DNA of 64,000 nucleotides, taken from the NCBI GenBank assembly GCA_964455685.1, contig CAYVZE010000002.1:19836-83835 (forward strand). The letters run 5' to 3'. The stretch's first letter is position 1. Every line of letters starts with the position of its first letter. A model generated the notes under the pieces. The model made no database searches. It saw nothing but the letters and a program-made list of their open reading frames with translations, and was not told where the DNA came from. This stretch comes from ZC4RG30 sp964455685. Its GTDB lineage: Bacteria; Pseudomonadota; Gammaproteobacteria; Steroidobacterales; Steroidobacteraceae. Below are positions 28,743 to 36,994 of the stretch, piece after piece. The position numbers and the translations under genes are program-made.

Positions 28743-29348
28743 TCATCGCCGGGTCGTGCGCAGTTGCGGCCAGTGCAGCTCAAACCAGAACCCTGCGATC
28801 AGCGACTTTGCGTCATCGATGACGCCGTCGCGCACGCGGCGGATGTATTCCCCGGCCGGCAGCACCACGGCCTTCACGTCCTCGGCGGCATCGGCGCCAT
28901 GGATGGTGCCATCCACGCCGGAGGAATCGACCAGGCCGAACACCAGCACGGTCTTCTCGCTGGTGCCGCCGGAGCTCACGTACACGCCGCGGTGGATCAG
29001 GCGCGGCTCGCGCAGCTCCAGGCCGGTCTCCTCGCGCACTTCGCGTGCGGCGGCGTCGAGCGGGGGTTCGTCCGCGGCAAGCCCGCCGGCAATGAGCTGG
29101 TCACGGAAGGGAAAGTCGCCGGCGACCAGGGCTCCGGGCCGGAACTCATTGCCCAGCACGACCGCGTCGCGCACGGGATCGTAGGGGAGCACGCCCACCG
29201 AATGGCCACGCTCCATCAGCTCCCAGTCGAAGGCGTGCAGGCTGCCGTCGTGCTTCTCGGCCTGGAAGCGGTAGCGATGGAGCTTCAGGAATCCGTCGTA
29301 CAGCGTGGTCCTGGACTGGATGCGTGCAATTCGCCGGCGCTCGTCCAT
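28743..29348 (-). CDS. NUDIX hydrolase, ADP-ribose pyrophosphatase type
   Basis: This is about 201 residues from ATG 29348; an in-frame ATG at 29375 adds nine residues, and neither has a clear ribosome binding site. The lead-in RTTLYDGFLKLHRYRF and ERGHSVGVLPYDPVRDAVVLGNEFRPG match NudF-type enzymes. The Nudix box GGLAADEPPLDAAAREVREETGLEL is complete (G-x5-E-x7-R-E-x2-E-E-x-G). It likely hydrolyses ADP-ribose or a similar nucleotide sugar in the cytoplasm. Its stop lies 15 bases from the convergent oxidoreductase. Confidence 0.85.
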   Translation of the reverse strand: MDERRRIARIQSRTTLYDGFLKLHRYRFQAEKHDGSLHAFDWELMERGHSVGVLPYDPVRDAVVLGNEFRPGALVAGDFPFRDQLIAGGLAADEPPLDAAAREVREETGLELREPRLIHRGVYVSSGGTSEKTVLVFGLVDSSGVDGTIHGADAAEDVKAVVLPAGEYIRRVRDGVIDDAKSLIAGFWFELHWPQLRTTRR

Positions 29349-29397
29349 GCCGCAAGGGTAGCACCCGTGCCGCATGGACGAGCGCCGGCGATGCCGG

Positions 29398-30339
29398 TCA
29401 CTGGATCGTCTTGGAGCGCACGTTGGAGTACGCGCTCTCCGTGCCGATGACGCTGAACGCGGTTACCGCGAAGTAGTGGCGACCCTTGTCCAGTTCGTTG
29501 ACCTCGAGCGTGCTGGTGCGGGCGTCGACCTCGACCAGCTGCTCGAAGCTCACCCCGTCAGTGGCGTAGTAGACGCGGAATCCGGCGATCTGGTCGGCGG
29601 GCAGCGGCGCGCCGTCCACGTATTGCGTGGGCGCCTGCCAGCTCAGCGTGGCCCTGCCGTTGGGCACTGCCGGCTCCACGGTGATCGAGAAGGCCGGCAA
29701 CGACGCGCGGCCACCGTTGGCGTCGACCACGCTGATCACGATGTTGGTCCACGTGCCGGCGGTGGAGGGCGTCCATTCCAGCACGCCCGTGGCCGGGCTG
29801 AACGTGGCGCCCTCGGGCTTGCGGCTGATGGTCCAGCTCAGCGCGTCGCCATCGGCGTCGGTGGCCTTGGGCGCAAACCTGTAGGCCTGGCCAACCTGCA
29901 CCGTGGTGGCGGGAGTGCCGCTGATGACGGGCGGGGTGTTTGGCGGAGGCTCGGGCTGTGGCTCCGGCTGCGGTTCGGGCTGTGGCTCCGGCTGAGGCTC
30001 GGGCTGCTGTGGCTGCGGTTCTGGTGCAGGCGCCGGCGCCGGTTCCGGCGCGGGCTGCGGGGCGGGTTCGGGAGCGGGTTGCGGCTCCGGCTCCGGTTGC
30101 GGCACGGGCACGGGCACCGGGACAGGCACCGGATCAGGTGCCGGGGCGGGTGCGGGGGCGGGAACAGGTTCCGGTGCCGGACCAGGCTCGGTCGCCGGGG
30201 GAACAGGTGTCTCGGGCGATGGAGGTTCTTCGCTCGCCGGCGCATGCGGCGCCGGCGCTTCTTCGCCGGGTCCACAGGCAGCAAGCAGCATGCCCGCTGC
30301 GATCGCGATCAATGAACTGCGCAGAACCTGAATGCCCAT
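29398..30339 (-). CDS. Surface lipoprotein: Pro/Glu-rich stalk, Ig-like and fibronectin III domains
   Basis: This is 313 residues from ATG 30339, preceded by CAGGAG. The lipobox LLAAC gives acylated Cys22. Residues 23-135 are almost entirely Pro, Glu, Ala and Gln in PEP/PAP/PVP repeats, a stiff extended stalk. An Ig-like domain of the dystroglycan/cadherin type follows (PPVISGTPATTVQVGQAYRF, ATDADGDALSWTI). A fibronectin III domain ends the chain (GFRVYYATDGVSFEQL, HYFAVTAFSVIGTESAYSN). It is probably anchored in the outer membrane and reaches outward. Its leader contains a cyclic-di-GMP-I riboswitch, which fits a role in attachment or matrix formation. Confidence 0.85.
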   Translation of the reverse strand: MGIQVLRSSLIAIAAGMLLAACGPGEEAPAPHAPASEEPPSPETPVPPATEPGPAPEPVPAPAPAPAPDPVPVPVPVPVPQPEPEPQPAPEPAPQPAPEPAPAPAPEPQPQQPEPQPEPQPEPQPEPQPEPPPNTPPVISGTPATTVQVGQAYRFAPKATDADGDALSWTISRKPEGATFSPATGVLEWTPSTAGTWTNIVISVVDANGGRASLPAFSITVEPAVPNGRATLSWQAPTQYVDGAPLPADQIAGFRVYYATDGVSFEQLVEVDARTSTLEVNELDKGRHYFAVTAFSVIGTESAYSNVRSKTIQ

Positions 30340-30423
30340 GCCTTGCTCCTGGGTTGTCGCAAGGCTTCGGCCACGGGATGGATGCGGGGATGCGGGCGGA
30401 CAGGTCGCGGTTCGACCGGTGTC

Positions 30424-30510
30424 GTTCGGCAACCCCGCTATCTCGATGTCGAAGGACACCCAGACCGGAAGCTTTGCGTCCCCGCCTCACGACGGGTTTG
30501 CCTTTGTCGT
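30424..30510 (-). promoter_or_regulatory. Cyclic-di-GMP-I (GEMM) riboswitch
   Basis: Read on the minus strand the element contains all the conserved GEMM-I blocks in order. AAAGGCAAACC comes first, then a stem CGUC/GGCG capped by the GNRA tetraloop GUGA, then GGGACGCAAAGC, UUCCGGUCU, a variable hairpin GGUGUC/GACAUC with loop CUUC, then AGAUAGCGGGGUUGCCGAA. The G before CAAACC corresponds to the G that selects cyclic di-GMP over cGAMP in studied members, and the central A of GCAAAG is kept. It lies 84 bases upstream of the lipoprotein ATG, just after a -10 box. I see no clear U-tract terminator, so control may be at translation. Confidence 0.95.
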
Positions 30511-30516
30511 CGCCGG

Positions 30517-30522
30517 TTTATA
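30517..30522 (-). promoter_or_regulatory. -10 box of the riboswitch-controlled transcript
   Basis: TATAAA on the minus strand, about seven bases before the expected transcription start, which coincides with the 5' end of the riboswitch. The -35 region is GC-rich and not obvious. Confidence 0.6.
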
Positions 30523-30586
30523 GACGTGGCGGACGGAGCGGAGAATCAGGGGAAAACTGATCGCTCGCCGATGTGATGCAATCGAC

Positions 30587-31459
30587 TCAGTCCTTGCGGG
30601 AATCCCTGAGCGGGACGCGCGGATCTGTCGCCAGACGGCGCCAGGTGTTCCAGTGCCGCAGGGCGCGGCGCATGTCGCCGGCTTCCTGGAACAGCCCGGC
30701 GAGATTGTGGTGGGCGTCGCCATGGCCGGCGTCCAGGGCGATGGCGCGGGTGTAGGCGTCGATCGCTTCCGGCGCATTGCCCAGATCTTCCAGCGCCACG
30801 CCCAGGTTGTAGAGGATGTCGGCATCGGGCTCGCGCACGGCGCGGTACAGCTCGACCGCCTCGCTGATGCGCCCGCGCAGGTGCAGCAGCCGGCCGAGAT
30901 TGGCCACTGCGCCGAGGTGCGCATGCCGCGCCACGCAGGCGCGATAGGCTTCGATGGCCCCGTCCACGTCGCTGTCCTCCAGCGCCAGCGCGGCCTCGAA
31001 CTGCCGGACGCAGTCGATGCTCCAGTCCTGCGCCTCCCCTCCGGTGGCGTCCCGTGGGCGGATGCCGGCATCGACGAGCCGGATGGCGCCGTCCTCGACA
31101 CGAACCTCCAGCGCAAGCAGCAGCTGTCCGGAAAGCACGTCGCGCCTGGCACCGGCCTCGTGCACCACGATGCGGTCGCCGGCCGCGGTGACCGCCAGTC
31201 CGCGCGCCGGCATTTCGCCGGGCAACTGGGCCCGCAACGCGCGCAGCGCCGCACCCAGGCGTCGCCGCGGTACCTGCGCGGCGATGAGTTCGCGCGCCGT
31301 GCGCAGCAGCACCACATCCTGGAAGGAGAAGCGCAGCGAAGCGCGTGGGCCGCGCGCGGGCTTCACGTAGCCCGCCCGGGCCATGGCGCGCACGGCGCGC
31401 TCCGGCATGCCGGTCAGGCGGGCGACTTCACCGGTCCCGAAGTGCTGCAACTCAGGCAC
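30587..31459 (-). CDS. MerR-like HTH protein with C-terminal TPR repeats
   Basis: This is 290 residues from GTG 31459, overlapping the ku stop by eight bases. Residues 1-75 look like a MerR-type winged helix: FGTGEVARLTGMPERAVRAMARAGYVKPARG, then RFSFQDVVLLRTARELIAA. The middle region is undefined. Residues about 150-285 are TPR repeats (AIEAYRACVARHAHLGAVANLGRLLHLRG; ILYNLGVALEDLGNAPEAIDAYTRAIALD; AHHNLAGLFQEAGDMRRALRHWNTW). It is probably a DNA-binding regulator or adaptor. Coupling to ku suggests a link with end joining, which is inference. Confidence 0.75.
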   Translation of the reverse strand: MPELQHFGTGEVARLTGMPERAVRAMARAGYVKPARGPRASLRFSFQDVVLLRTARELIAAQVPRRRLGAALRALRAQLPGEMPARGLAVTAAGDRIVVHEAGARRDVLSGQLLLALEVRVEDGAIRLVDAGIRPRDATGGEAQDWSIDCVRQFEAALALEDSDVDGAIEAYRACVARHAHLGAVANLGRLLHLRGRISEAVELYRAVREPDADILYNLGVALEDLGNAPEAIDAYTRAIALDAGHGDAHHNLAGLFQEAGDMRRALRHWNTWRRLATDPRVPLRDSRKD

Positions 31460-32378
31460 TCCGCGGTGCCGGAGCGGCGCGCTTCTTCCTGCCCGGTTCA
31501 GTTACCCGCCGCGGAGGCTTGCGGGCAGTGGCGCGGGAGCCCGGTGCATCGCCCTTGCCGCCTGCACTGCGGGAACTGCCGCCGCCGCCGCTGCGCTTGA
31601 GACTGCGCTGCAGGATCTCCATCAGGTCCACCACGTTGCCGCCGGCAGCCACGTCGGATTCTGCCTCCGCGAAGTGGGAGATCTCCTTGCCGCTGCGCAC
31701 CTTCTTCTCTATGGCGGCCTCCACGCGCGCGCGGAACTCGTCGTGGAACTGGTCGGGATCGAAGCGCTTGCCGGTGGTCTGCTCGATCAGCGCCTTCGCC
31801 AGCTTCAGCTCGCCGGCAGCCAGCTGCGGCGTTTCTCCCATCGGCAGCTCGCTCATCGTGCGCACCTCATCCTTGAAATGCAGCTGGTGCATGGCCATGC
31901 CGCCTTCCACCGGGCGGACGATGACCACGTATTCCCTTCCGCGGGTGGCCCAGCGTCCCACCCCGCACAGGCCCGTCTGGCGCATGGCCTCGTTGAGCAA
32001 CGCATAGGGCTTGGCGCCGTGCCTGGACGGGGCCAGCAGGTAGGTCCGGTCGAAGAACACCGGATCGACAGTGTCCAGGGGTACGAACCCGGTGATGTTG
32101 ACCAGTTTCGTGCCTGCCTCCTCCAGGGCCTTGATCTCCTCGGGCTTGAACATCACGTAGCGGTCCTTCTCGTACTCGTAGCCCTTGACCATCTCGCTGC
32201 GCGGCACGACTTCGCCATCGAGCGCGCACACGTACTGCTGCTTGACCCGTGCGCCGTCACTGGCATGCAGCAGGTTGAAGGAGATGCGGTTCGACGCGAC
32301 TTCGGCCGGGTACACATCCACCGGGATGTTGACGAGGCCGAAGGAGATGCTGACGGAAGCTGTTGAACGGGCGGCCAT
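31452..32378 (-). CDS. ku: Ku protein for non-homologous end joining
   Basis: This is 308 residues from ATG 32378, giving the usual start MAARSTASVSISFGLVNIPVDVY. The Ku core is full: ISFNLLHASDGARVKQQYVCALDGEVVPRSEMVKGYEYEKDRYVMF, IDPVFFDRTYLLAP-type beta barrel (DTVDPVFFDRTYLL), and KRFDPDQFHDEFRARVEAAI. The C-terminal 50 residues are rich in Lys, Arg and Gly, as in Ku proteins that thread onto DNA. Ku binds broken ends and recruits LigD; no ligD is in the window. It is divergent from the RND operon and overlaps the MerR/TPR gene. Confidence 0.95.
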   Translation of the reverse strand: MAARSTASVSISFGLVNIPVDVYPAEVASNRISFNLLHASDGARVKQQYVCALDGEVVPRSEMVKGYEYEKDRYVMFKPEEIKALEEAGTKLVNITGFVPLDTVDPVFFDRTYLLAPSRHGAKPYALLNEAMRQTGLCGVGRWATRGREYVVIVRPVEGGMAMHQLHFKDEVRTMSELPMGETPQLAAGELKLAKALIEQTTGKRFDPDQFHDEFRARVEAAIEKKVRSGKEISHFAEAESDVAAGGNVVDLMEILQRSLKRSGGGGSSRSAGGKGDAPGSRATARKPPRRVTEPGRKKRAAPAPRSA

Positions 32379-32587
32379 GGGCGTTACCTGCAGGGTATAT
32401 CTCCCTCCAAGGCTCGGCCTGCCGGATGGCTGCCGCAATGGATGAAGTCCCGCACGCGCGTAGGACGGTTTCGCTGGCCGGCGGGTTTAAGGGCGAGATG
32501 CCCAGTGGACTGCTCAACGGTGTCGCCATCCGCGAACACTTCGCCATGTCAGAATCGTCCGGCTTCAGTGCAGGCAAACCGCCGCTG

Positions 32588-32593
32588 TATACT
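32588..32593 (+). promoter_or_regulatory. Candidate -10 box for the RND efflux operon
   Basis: TATACT, 58 bases before the adaptor ATG. TTCAGT 18 bases upstream is a mediocre -35 hexamer. Confidence 0.4.
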
Positions 32594-32651
32594 TTCGCGC
32601 CCTCCCACGCTCCGGGCGGGCTTCCCCCCGGTTCCATCAGGTCAGCCACTC

Positions 32652-33827
32652 ATGTCAGTCCGCGTACCCGGAACGGTCCTGCTTTTTTCCCTGTTGCTCA
32701 CCGCGTGCGGCCCGCAGGCTCCGCAGGAGGGGGCGCCGCCACCCATGGAGGTCAGCGTCGCCACCGTGATCGAGCGCGAGATCAGCGAGTGGGACGAGTA
32801 CACCGGCCGCCTGGAGGCGGTCGAGACGGTGGAGATCCGCCCGCAGGTCTCCGGCTACCTGCAGCAGGTCAACTTCGAGGAGGGCCGTGAGGTCAGGAAA
32901 GGCGACGTGCTGTTCGTGATCGACCCGCGCCCCTACCAGGCCGAGTTCGACCGCGCCCAGGCCGAGGCCGAGCGGGCGCGCACCGCCGCGGAGCTGGCGC
33001 AGGCCGACCTGGCCCGTGCCGAGAAGCTGGTGGCCACGCGCGCCATCTCGCAGGAGGAGTTCGACGCCCGCCGTTCCGCGCTGGTCAGCGCCCAGGCGGC
33101 GGTCAAGGCGGCCGATGCCGCCGTGGCGGTGGCGCGGCTGAATCTTTCCTACACGCGCGTCACCTCACCCATCGATGGCCGCGTGGGTCGCGCCGAGGTC
33201 ACGGTGGGCAACCTGGTGACCGGCGGCCTCAATGGCCAGGCCACCCGCCTGACCACGGTGGTGTCGCTGTCGCCCATGTACGTGTACTTCGAGGCCTCGG
33301 AGCGCGACTACCTCAAGTACATGGACCTTGCCCGCAGCGGTCAGCGCCCGCTGTCGCGCGAACACGCCAACCCGGTGCTGCTGGCGGTGGGCAACGAGAC
33401 CGAATTCCGGCACGAGGGTTACATGGACTTCGTGGACAACCGGGTCGACCAGGGCACCGGCACGCTGATGGGCCGGGCCGTGTTCCCGAACCCGGACCGC
33501 CTGCTGGTGCCGGGCATGTTCGCGCGCGTGCGGTTGCTGGGCACCAGCAAGTACACCGGCACGCTGGTCAATGACCGCGCCATCCTCACCGACCAGGACC
33601 GCCGCTACGTGCTGGTGGTGGGCGAGAACGACACGCTGGAATACCGGGCCATCGTCACGGGCCCGGTGGTGGACGGCCTGCGGGCGGTGCGCAGCGGCCT
33701 CTCGGGCGGCGAGCGCATCGTGGTCAATGGCCTGCAGAGGGTGCGGCCGGGCATGGTGGTGACGCCGCGCATGGTGCCCATGGAAGGCGAGGGAGCCGCT
33801 GCCGCGCCCGCGCCGGCCGGGGGCTGA
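32652..33827 (+). CDS. RND efflux periplasmic adaptor lipoprotein
   Basis: This is 391 residues from ATG 32652, with lipobox LLTAC. It has the membrane-fusion protein layout: EIRPQVSGYLQQVNFEEGREVRKGDVLFVIDPRPYQ (lipoyl half), an alpha-helical hairpin rich in Ala and Glu (95-165), the second lipoyl half LNLSYTRVTSPIDGRVGRAEVTVGNLV, then the beta-barrel and proximal domains. It bridges the permease and outer-membrane channel. The permease begins 11 bases after its stop. No regulator gene is adjacent; ku is divergent. Confidence 0.93.
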   Translation: MSVRVPGTVLLFSLLLTACGPQAPQEGAPPPMEVSVATVIEREISEWDEYTGRLEAVETVEIRPQVSGYLQQVNFEEGREVRKGDVLFVIDPRPYQAEFDRAQAEAERARTAAELAQADLARAEKLVATRAISQEEFDARRSALVSAQAAVKAADAAVAVARLNLSYTRVTSPIDGRVGRAEVTVGNLVTGGLNGQATRLTTVVSLSPMYVYFEASERDYLKYMDLARSGQRPLSREHANPVLLAVGNETEFRHEGYMDFVDNRVDQGTGTLMGRAVFPNPDRLLVPGMFARVRLLGTSKYTGTLVNDRAILTDQDRRYVLVVGENDTLEYRAIVTGPVVDGLRAVRSGLSGGERIVVNGLQRVRPGMVVTPRMVPMEGEGAAAAPAPAGG

Positions 33828-33838
33828 CGGTCCCGCGC

Positions 33839-36800
33839 ATGAAGTTCTCGCACTTCTTCATCGACCGCCCCATCTTCGCGGGGGTCCTGTCCATCATCAT
33901 CCTGCTGGCGGGCCTGCTGTCGCTGCAGGTGCTGCCGGTGAGCGAGTACCCGGAAGTGGCGCCGCCCTCGGTGGTGGTGCAGACCTCGTACCCGGGAGCC
34001 AGCCCCGCGGTGATCGCCGAGACCGTGGCCGCGCCGCTGGAGCAGGCCATCAACGGCGTCGAGAACATGCTGTACATGTCCTCGCAGGCATCCTCCTCCG
34101 GCGCGCTGATGCTGACCGTCACCTTCGAGGTGGGTACCGACATCAACATGGCGCAGGTACAGGTGCAGAACCGCGTCGCGCAGGCGCTGTCGCGGCTGCC
34201 CGAGGAAGTGCGCCAGATCGGCGTTACCACGGTGAAGAGCAACCCGAACATCACCATGTTCGTGCAACTCGTTTCGCCGAACGGACGCTACGACCTGAAG
34301 TACCTGCGCAACTTCGCGGAGCTGCAGGTGCGCGACACGCTGGCGCGCATCCCGGGCATGGGCCAGGTGGAGGTGTTCGGCGGCGGACCCTATGCCATGC
34401 GCGTGTGGCTGGACCCCCACCGGGTGGCCGCGCGCGGCATGACCGCAGGCGACGTCGTCAATGCCATCCGCGAGCAGAACGTGCAGGTGCCGGCCGGTAT
34501 CGTCGGTGCGCAGCCGATGACCCCGGGTGTCAACCAGCAGTTGCTGGTCAATGCCTACGGACGCCTGGCCTCGGAGGAGGAGTTCGGCAACATCATCATC
34601 AAGACCGGGGATGATGGCGAGCTGACCCGCCTGCGCGACGTGGCGCGGATCGAGCTGGGCACCTCCGAGTACGGCATCCTGGGCTACCTCGACGGCATGC
34701 CGGCAGTGGCCATCGCCATCTTCCAGGCCCCGGGGTCGAACGCGCTGCAGCTCGCCGACGAGGTGCGTGCGCGGATGGCCGAGCTGGAGCGCAACTTCCC
34801 CGAGGGCGTGGAGTACCGGGTAGTCTACGACCCCACGCAGTTCGTGCGCTACTCCATCGATGCGGTGATCAAGACCCTGCTGGAGGCCATCGTGCTGGTG
34901 GTGCTGGTGGTGGTGCTGTTCCTGCAGACCTGGCGGGCTTCCATCATTCCGCTGGCGGCGGTACCGGTGTCCATCGTGGGTACCTTCGCTGTGCTGCACC
35001 TGCTGGGCTTCTCGATCAACACCCTGTCGCTGTTCGGCCTCGTGCTGGCCATCGGCATCGTGGTCGACGACGCCATCGTGGTGGTCGAGAACGTGGAGCG
35101 CAACATCGAGGCGGGCCTGTCGCCGCGCGAGGCCACGTTCAAGGCCATGGACGAGGTCAGCGGCCCGATCATCGCCATCGCCCTGGTGCTGACCGCGGTG
35201 TTCGTGCCCATCGCCTTCATCGGCGGCCTCACCGGCAGCTTCTACCGCCAGTTCGCGGTCACCATCGCGATCTCCACGCTGATCTCGGCGTTCAACTCGC
35301 TGACGCTGTCCCCGGCGCTGGCCGCGGTGCTGCTGAAGCCGCACGACGCCCCGAAGGACATGGTGACGCGCTTCCTCGATCGCACCGCGGGCCTCGTCTT
35401 CCGGCCCTTCAACCGGTTCTTCCTCAGGGCCTCGGAACGCTACAGCCGCGGCGTGGCGCAGGTGCTGCGCAAGGGCGCGGTGGCCATGGTGGTGTACGTG
35501 GGCCTGCTGGCCCTGGGCGGACTCGCGCTGATGCGCGTGCCGCAGGGCTTCGTGCCGGTGCAGGACAAGGACTATATCATCGCCTTCGCGCAGCTGCCCG
35601 ATGCCGCCTCGATGGACCGCACCGAGGACGTGATGCGGCGGATCAAGGACATCCTGGCCGAGGAGGAGGGCGTGGAGTCGGTGATCTCCTTCTCCGGCCT
35701 GTCGGTGACGGCGGGCTTCGGCGTCGCTTCCAACAGCGGCGTGGCCTTCGCCACGCTCGAGCCCAAGGCAAAGAGGAGTGGCGGGCGCTCGGCCGACGAG
35801 ATCCTCCAGTCCGTGCAGGCGCGCCTGTTCGCGATCGAGGATGCCTTCGTCGGCGTGGCGCCGCCCCCGCCGGTGGAGGGCATGGGTACGCTGGGCGGCT
35901 TCAAGATGCAGATCGAGGACCGCGGCTCGCTGGGCTACCAGGAGCTCAACCGCGTGCTGCAGGACTTCCTTGCCCGCGCCAACCAGACGCCCGGCGTCAC
36001 CGGCGTGTTCTCGAACTACCTGGTCAACGTGCCGCAGGTCTACGCCGACATCGATCGCGAGAAGGCCAAGCGCGAGAACATCCCGCTGGCCAATGTGTTC
36101 GAGGCGCTGCAGGTGTACCTGGGCTCGCTGTATGTCAACGACCTGAACCTGTTCGGCCGCAGCTACCAGGTGATCGCGCAGGCCGATGCGCCGTTCCGTG
36201 CCCACAAGGAGCAGATCCTCGAGTTGAGGACCCGCAATGCAGGCGGCGAGATGGTGCCGCTGTCCTCGGTGGTGCGGGTGAAGGACAGCTACGGGCCGGA
36301 CAGCGTGATCCACTACAACGGCTACCTGTCCGCCGACATCAACGGCCAGGCGGCGCCGGGCGTGAGCTCGACCACGGCACTGGATGCAATGGAGAAGCTG
36401 GCGCGGGAGACGCTGCCGCCAGGCGTGGCCTTCGAGTGGACCGACCTGTCCTACCAGGAAGTGATGTCGCGTGGCAGTGCCACGCTGATCTTCCCGCTGT
36501 GCGTGCTGCTGGCCTTCCTGGTGCTGGCGGCGCAGTACGAGAGCTGGACGCTGCCGCTGGCGGTGATCCTGATCGTGCCCATGTGCATCGTGTCCGCGCT
36601 GGCCGGCGTGTGGCTGGTGGGTGGCGACAACAACATCTTCACCAAGATCGGCTTCCTGGTGCTGGTCGGACTGGCGTGCAAGAACGCCATCCTGATCGTC
36701 GAGTTCGCCGTGCACCTGGAAGAGCAGGGCCGCAAGGTGATGGACGCGGCCATCGAGGCCTGCCGGCTGCGCCTGCGTCCCATCATCATGACCTCGATGG

Positions 36801-36994
36801 CCTTCATCATGGGCGTGGTGCCGCTGATGCTGTCCACCGGCGCCGGCTCGGAGATGCGCCGCGCCATGGGCGTGGCGGTGTTCTCCGGCATGCTGGGCGT
36901 GACCTTCTTCGGCCTGTTCCTGACGCCGGTGTTCTACGTGCTGATCCGCGGCTTCGTGAAGAGCCGCCTGGAGGCCAGGCATGCGGCGGGCTGA
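33839..36994 (+). CDS. RND multidrug efflux permease (HAE1 family)
   Basis: This is 1051 residues, normal for AcrB/MexF-type pumps. MKFSHFFIDRPIFAGVLSIIILLAGLLSL begins the first helix. The first large periplasmic loop follows. The proton-relay segment in helix 4 reads LSLFGLVLAIGIVVDDAIVVVENVERN, with the paired Asp residues. Domains repeat in the second half, ending GVTFFGLFLTPVFYVLIRGF. It exports hydrophobic or amphipathic compounds using proton motive force. It overlaps the channel gene by 14 bases. Confidence 0.95.
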   Translation: MKFSHFFIDRPIFAGVLSIIILLAGLLSLQVLPVSEYPEVAPPSVVVQTSYPGASPAVIAETVAAPLEQAINGVENMLYMSSQASSSGALMLTVTFEVGTDINMAQVQVQNRVAQALSRLPEEVRQIGVTTVKSNPNITMFVQLVSPNGRYDLKYLRNFAELQVRDTLARIPGMGQVEVFGGGPYAMRVWLDPHRVAARGMTAGDVVNAIREQNVQVPAGIVGAQPMTPGVNQQLLVNAYGRLASEEEFGNIIIKTGDDGELTRLRDVARIELGTSEYGILGYLDGMPAVAIAIFQAPGSNALQLADEVRARMAELERNFPEGVEYRVVYDPTQFVRYSIDAVIKTLLEAIVLVVLVVVLFLQTWRASIIPLAAVPVSIVGTFAVLHLLGFSINTLSLFGLVLAIGIVVDDAIVVVENVERNIEAGLSPREATFKAMDEVSGPIIAIALVLTAVFVPIAFIGGLTGSFYRQFAVTIAISTLISAFNSLTLSPALAAVLLKPHDAPKDMVTRFLDRTAGLVFRPFNRFFLRASERYSRGVAQVLRKGAVAMVVYVGLLALGGLALMRVPQGFVPVQDKDYIIAFAQLPDAASMDRTEDVMRRIKDILAEEEGVESVISFSGLSVTAGFGVASNSGVAFATLEPKAKRSGGRSADEILQSVQARLFAIEDAFVGVAPPPPVEGMGTLGGFKMQIEDRGSLGYQELNRVLQDFLARANQTPGVTGVFSNYLVNVPQVYADIDREKAKRENIPLANVFEALQVYLGSLYVNDLNLFGRSYQVIAQADAPFRAHKEQILELRTRNAGGEMVPLSSVVRVKDSYGPDSVIHYNGYLSADINGQAAPGVSSTTALDAMEKLARETLPPGVAFEWTDLSYQEVMSRGSATLIFPLCVLLAFLVLAAQYESWTLPLAVILIVPMCIVSALAGVWLVGGDNNIFTKIGFLVLVGLACKNAILIVEFAVHLEEQGRKVMDAAIEACRLRLRPIIMTSMAFIMGVVPLMLSTGAGSEMRRAMGVAVFSGMLGVTFFGLFLTPVFYVLIRGFVKSRLEARHAAG

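Noticed and set aside
29935..30240. Dense short tandem repeats suggestive of a CRISPR-like or satellite array
   Set aside because: They are codon-level repeats for Pro/Glu/Ala in the lipoprotein stalk; no uniform repeat-spacer structure.
32571..32582. AGGCAAACCGCC resembling the 5' block of a GEMM riboswitch before the RND operon
   Set aside because: None of the other conserved blocks (GACGCAAAGC, GCGGGG..GCC) follows; chance match.
35575..35905. Possible small minus-strand gene inside the RND permease
   Set aside because: No ribosome binding site and no recognisable domain; codon use explained by the opposite strand.
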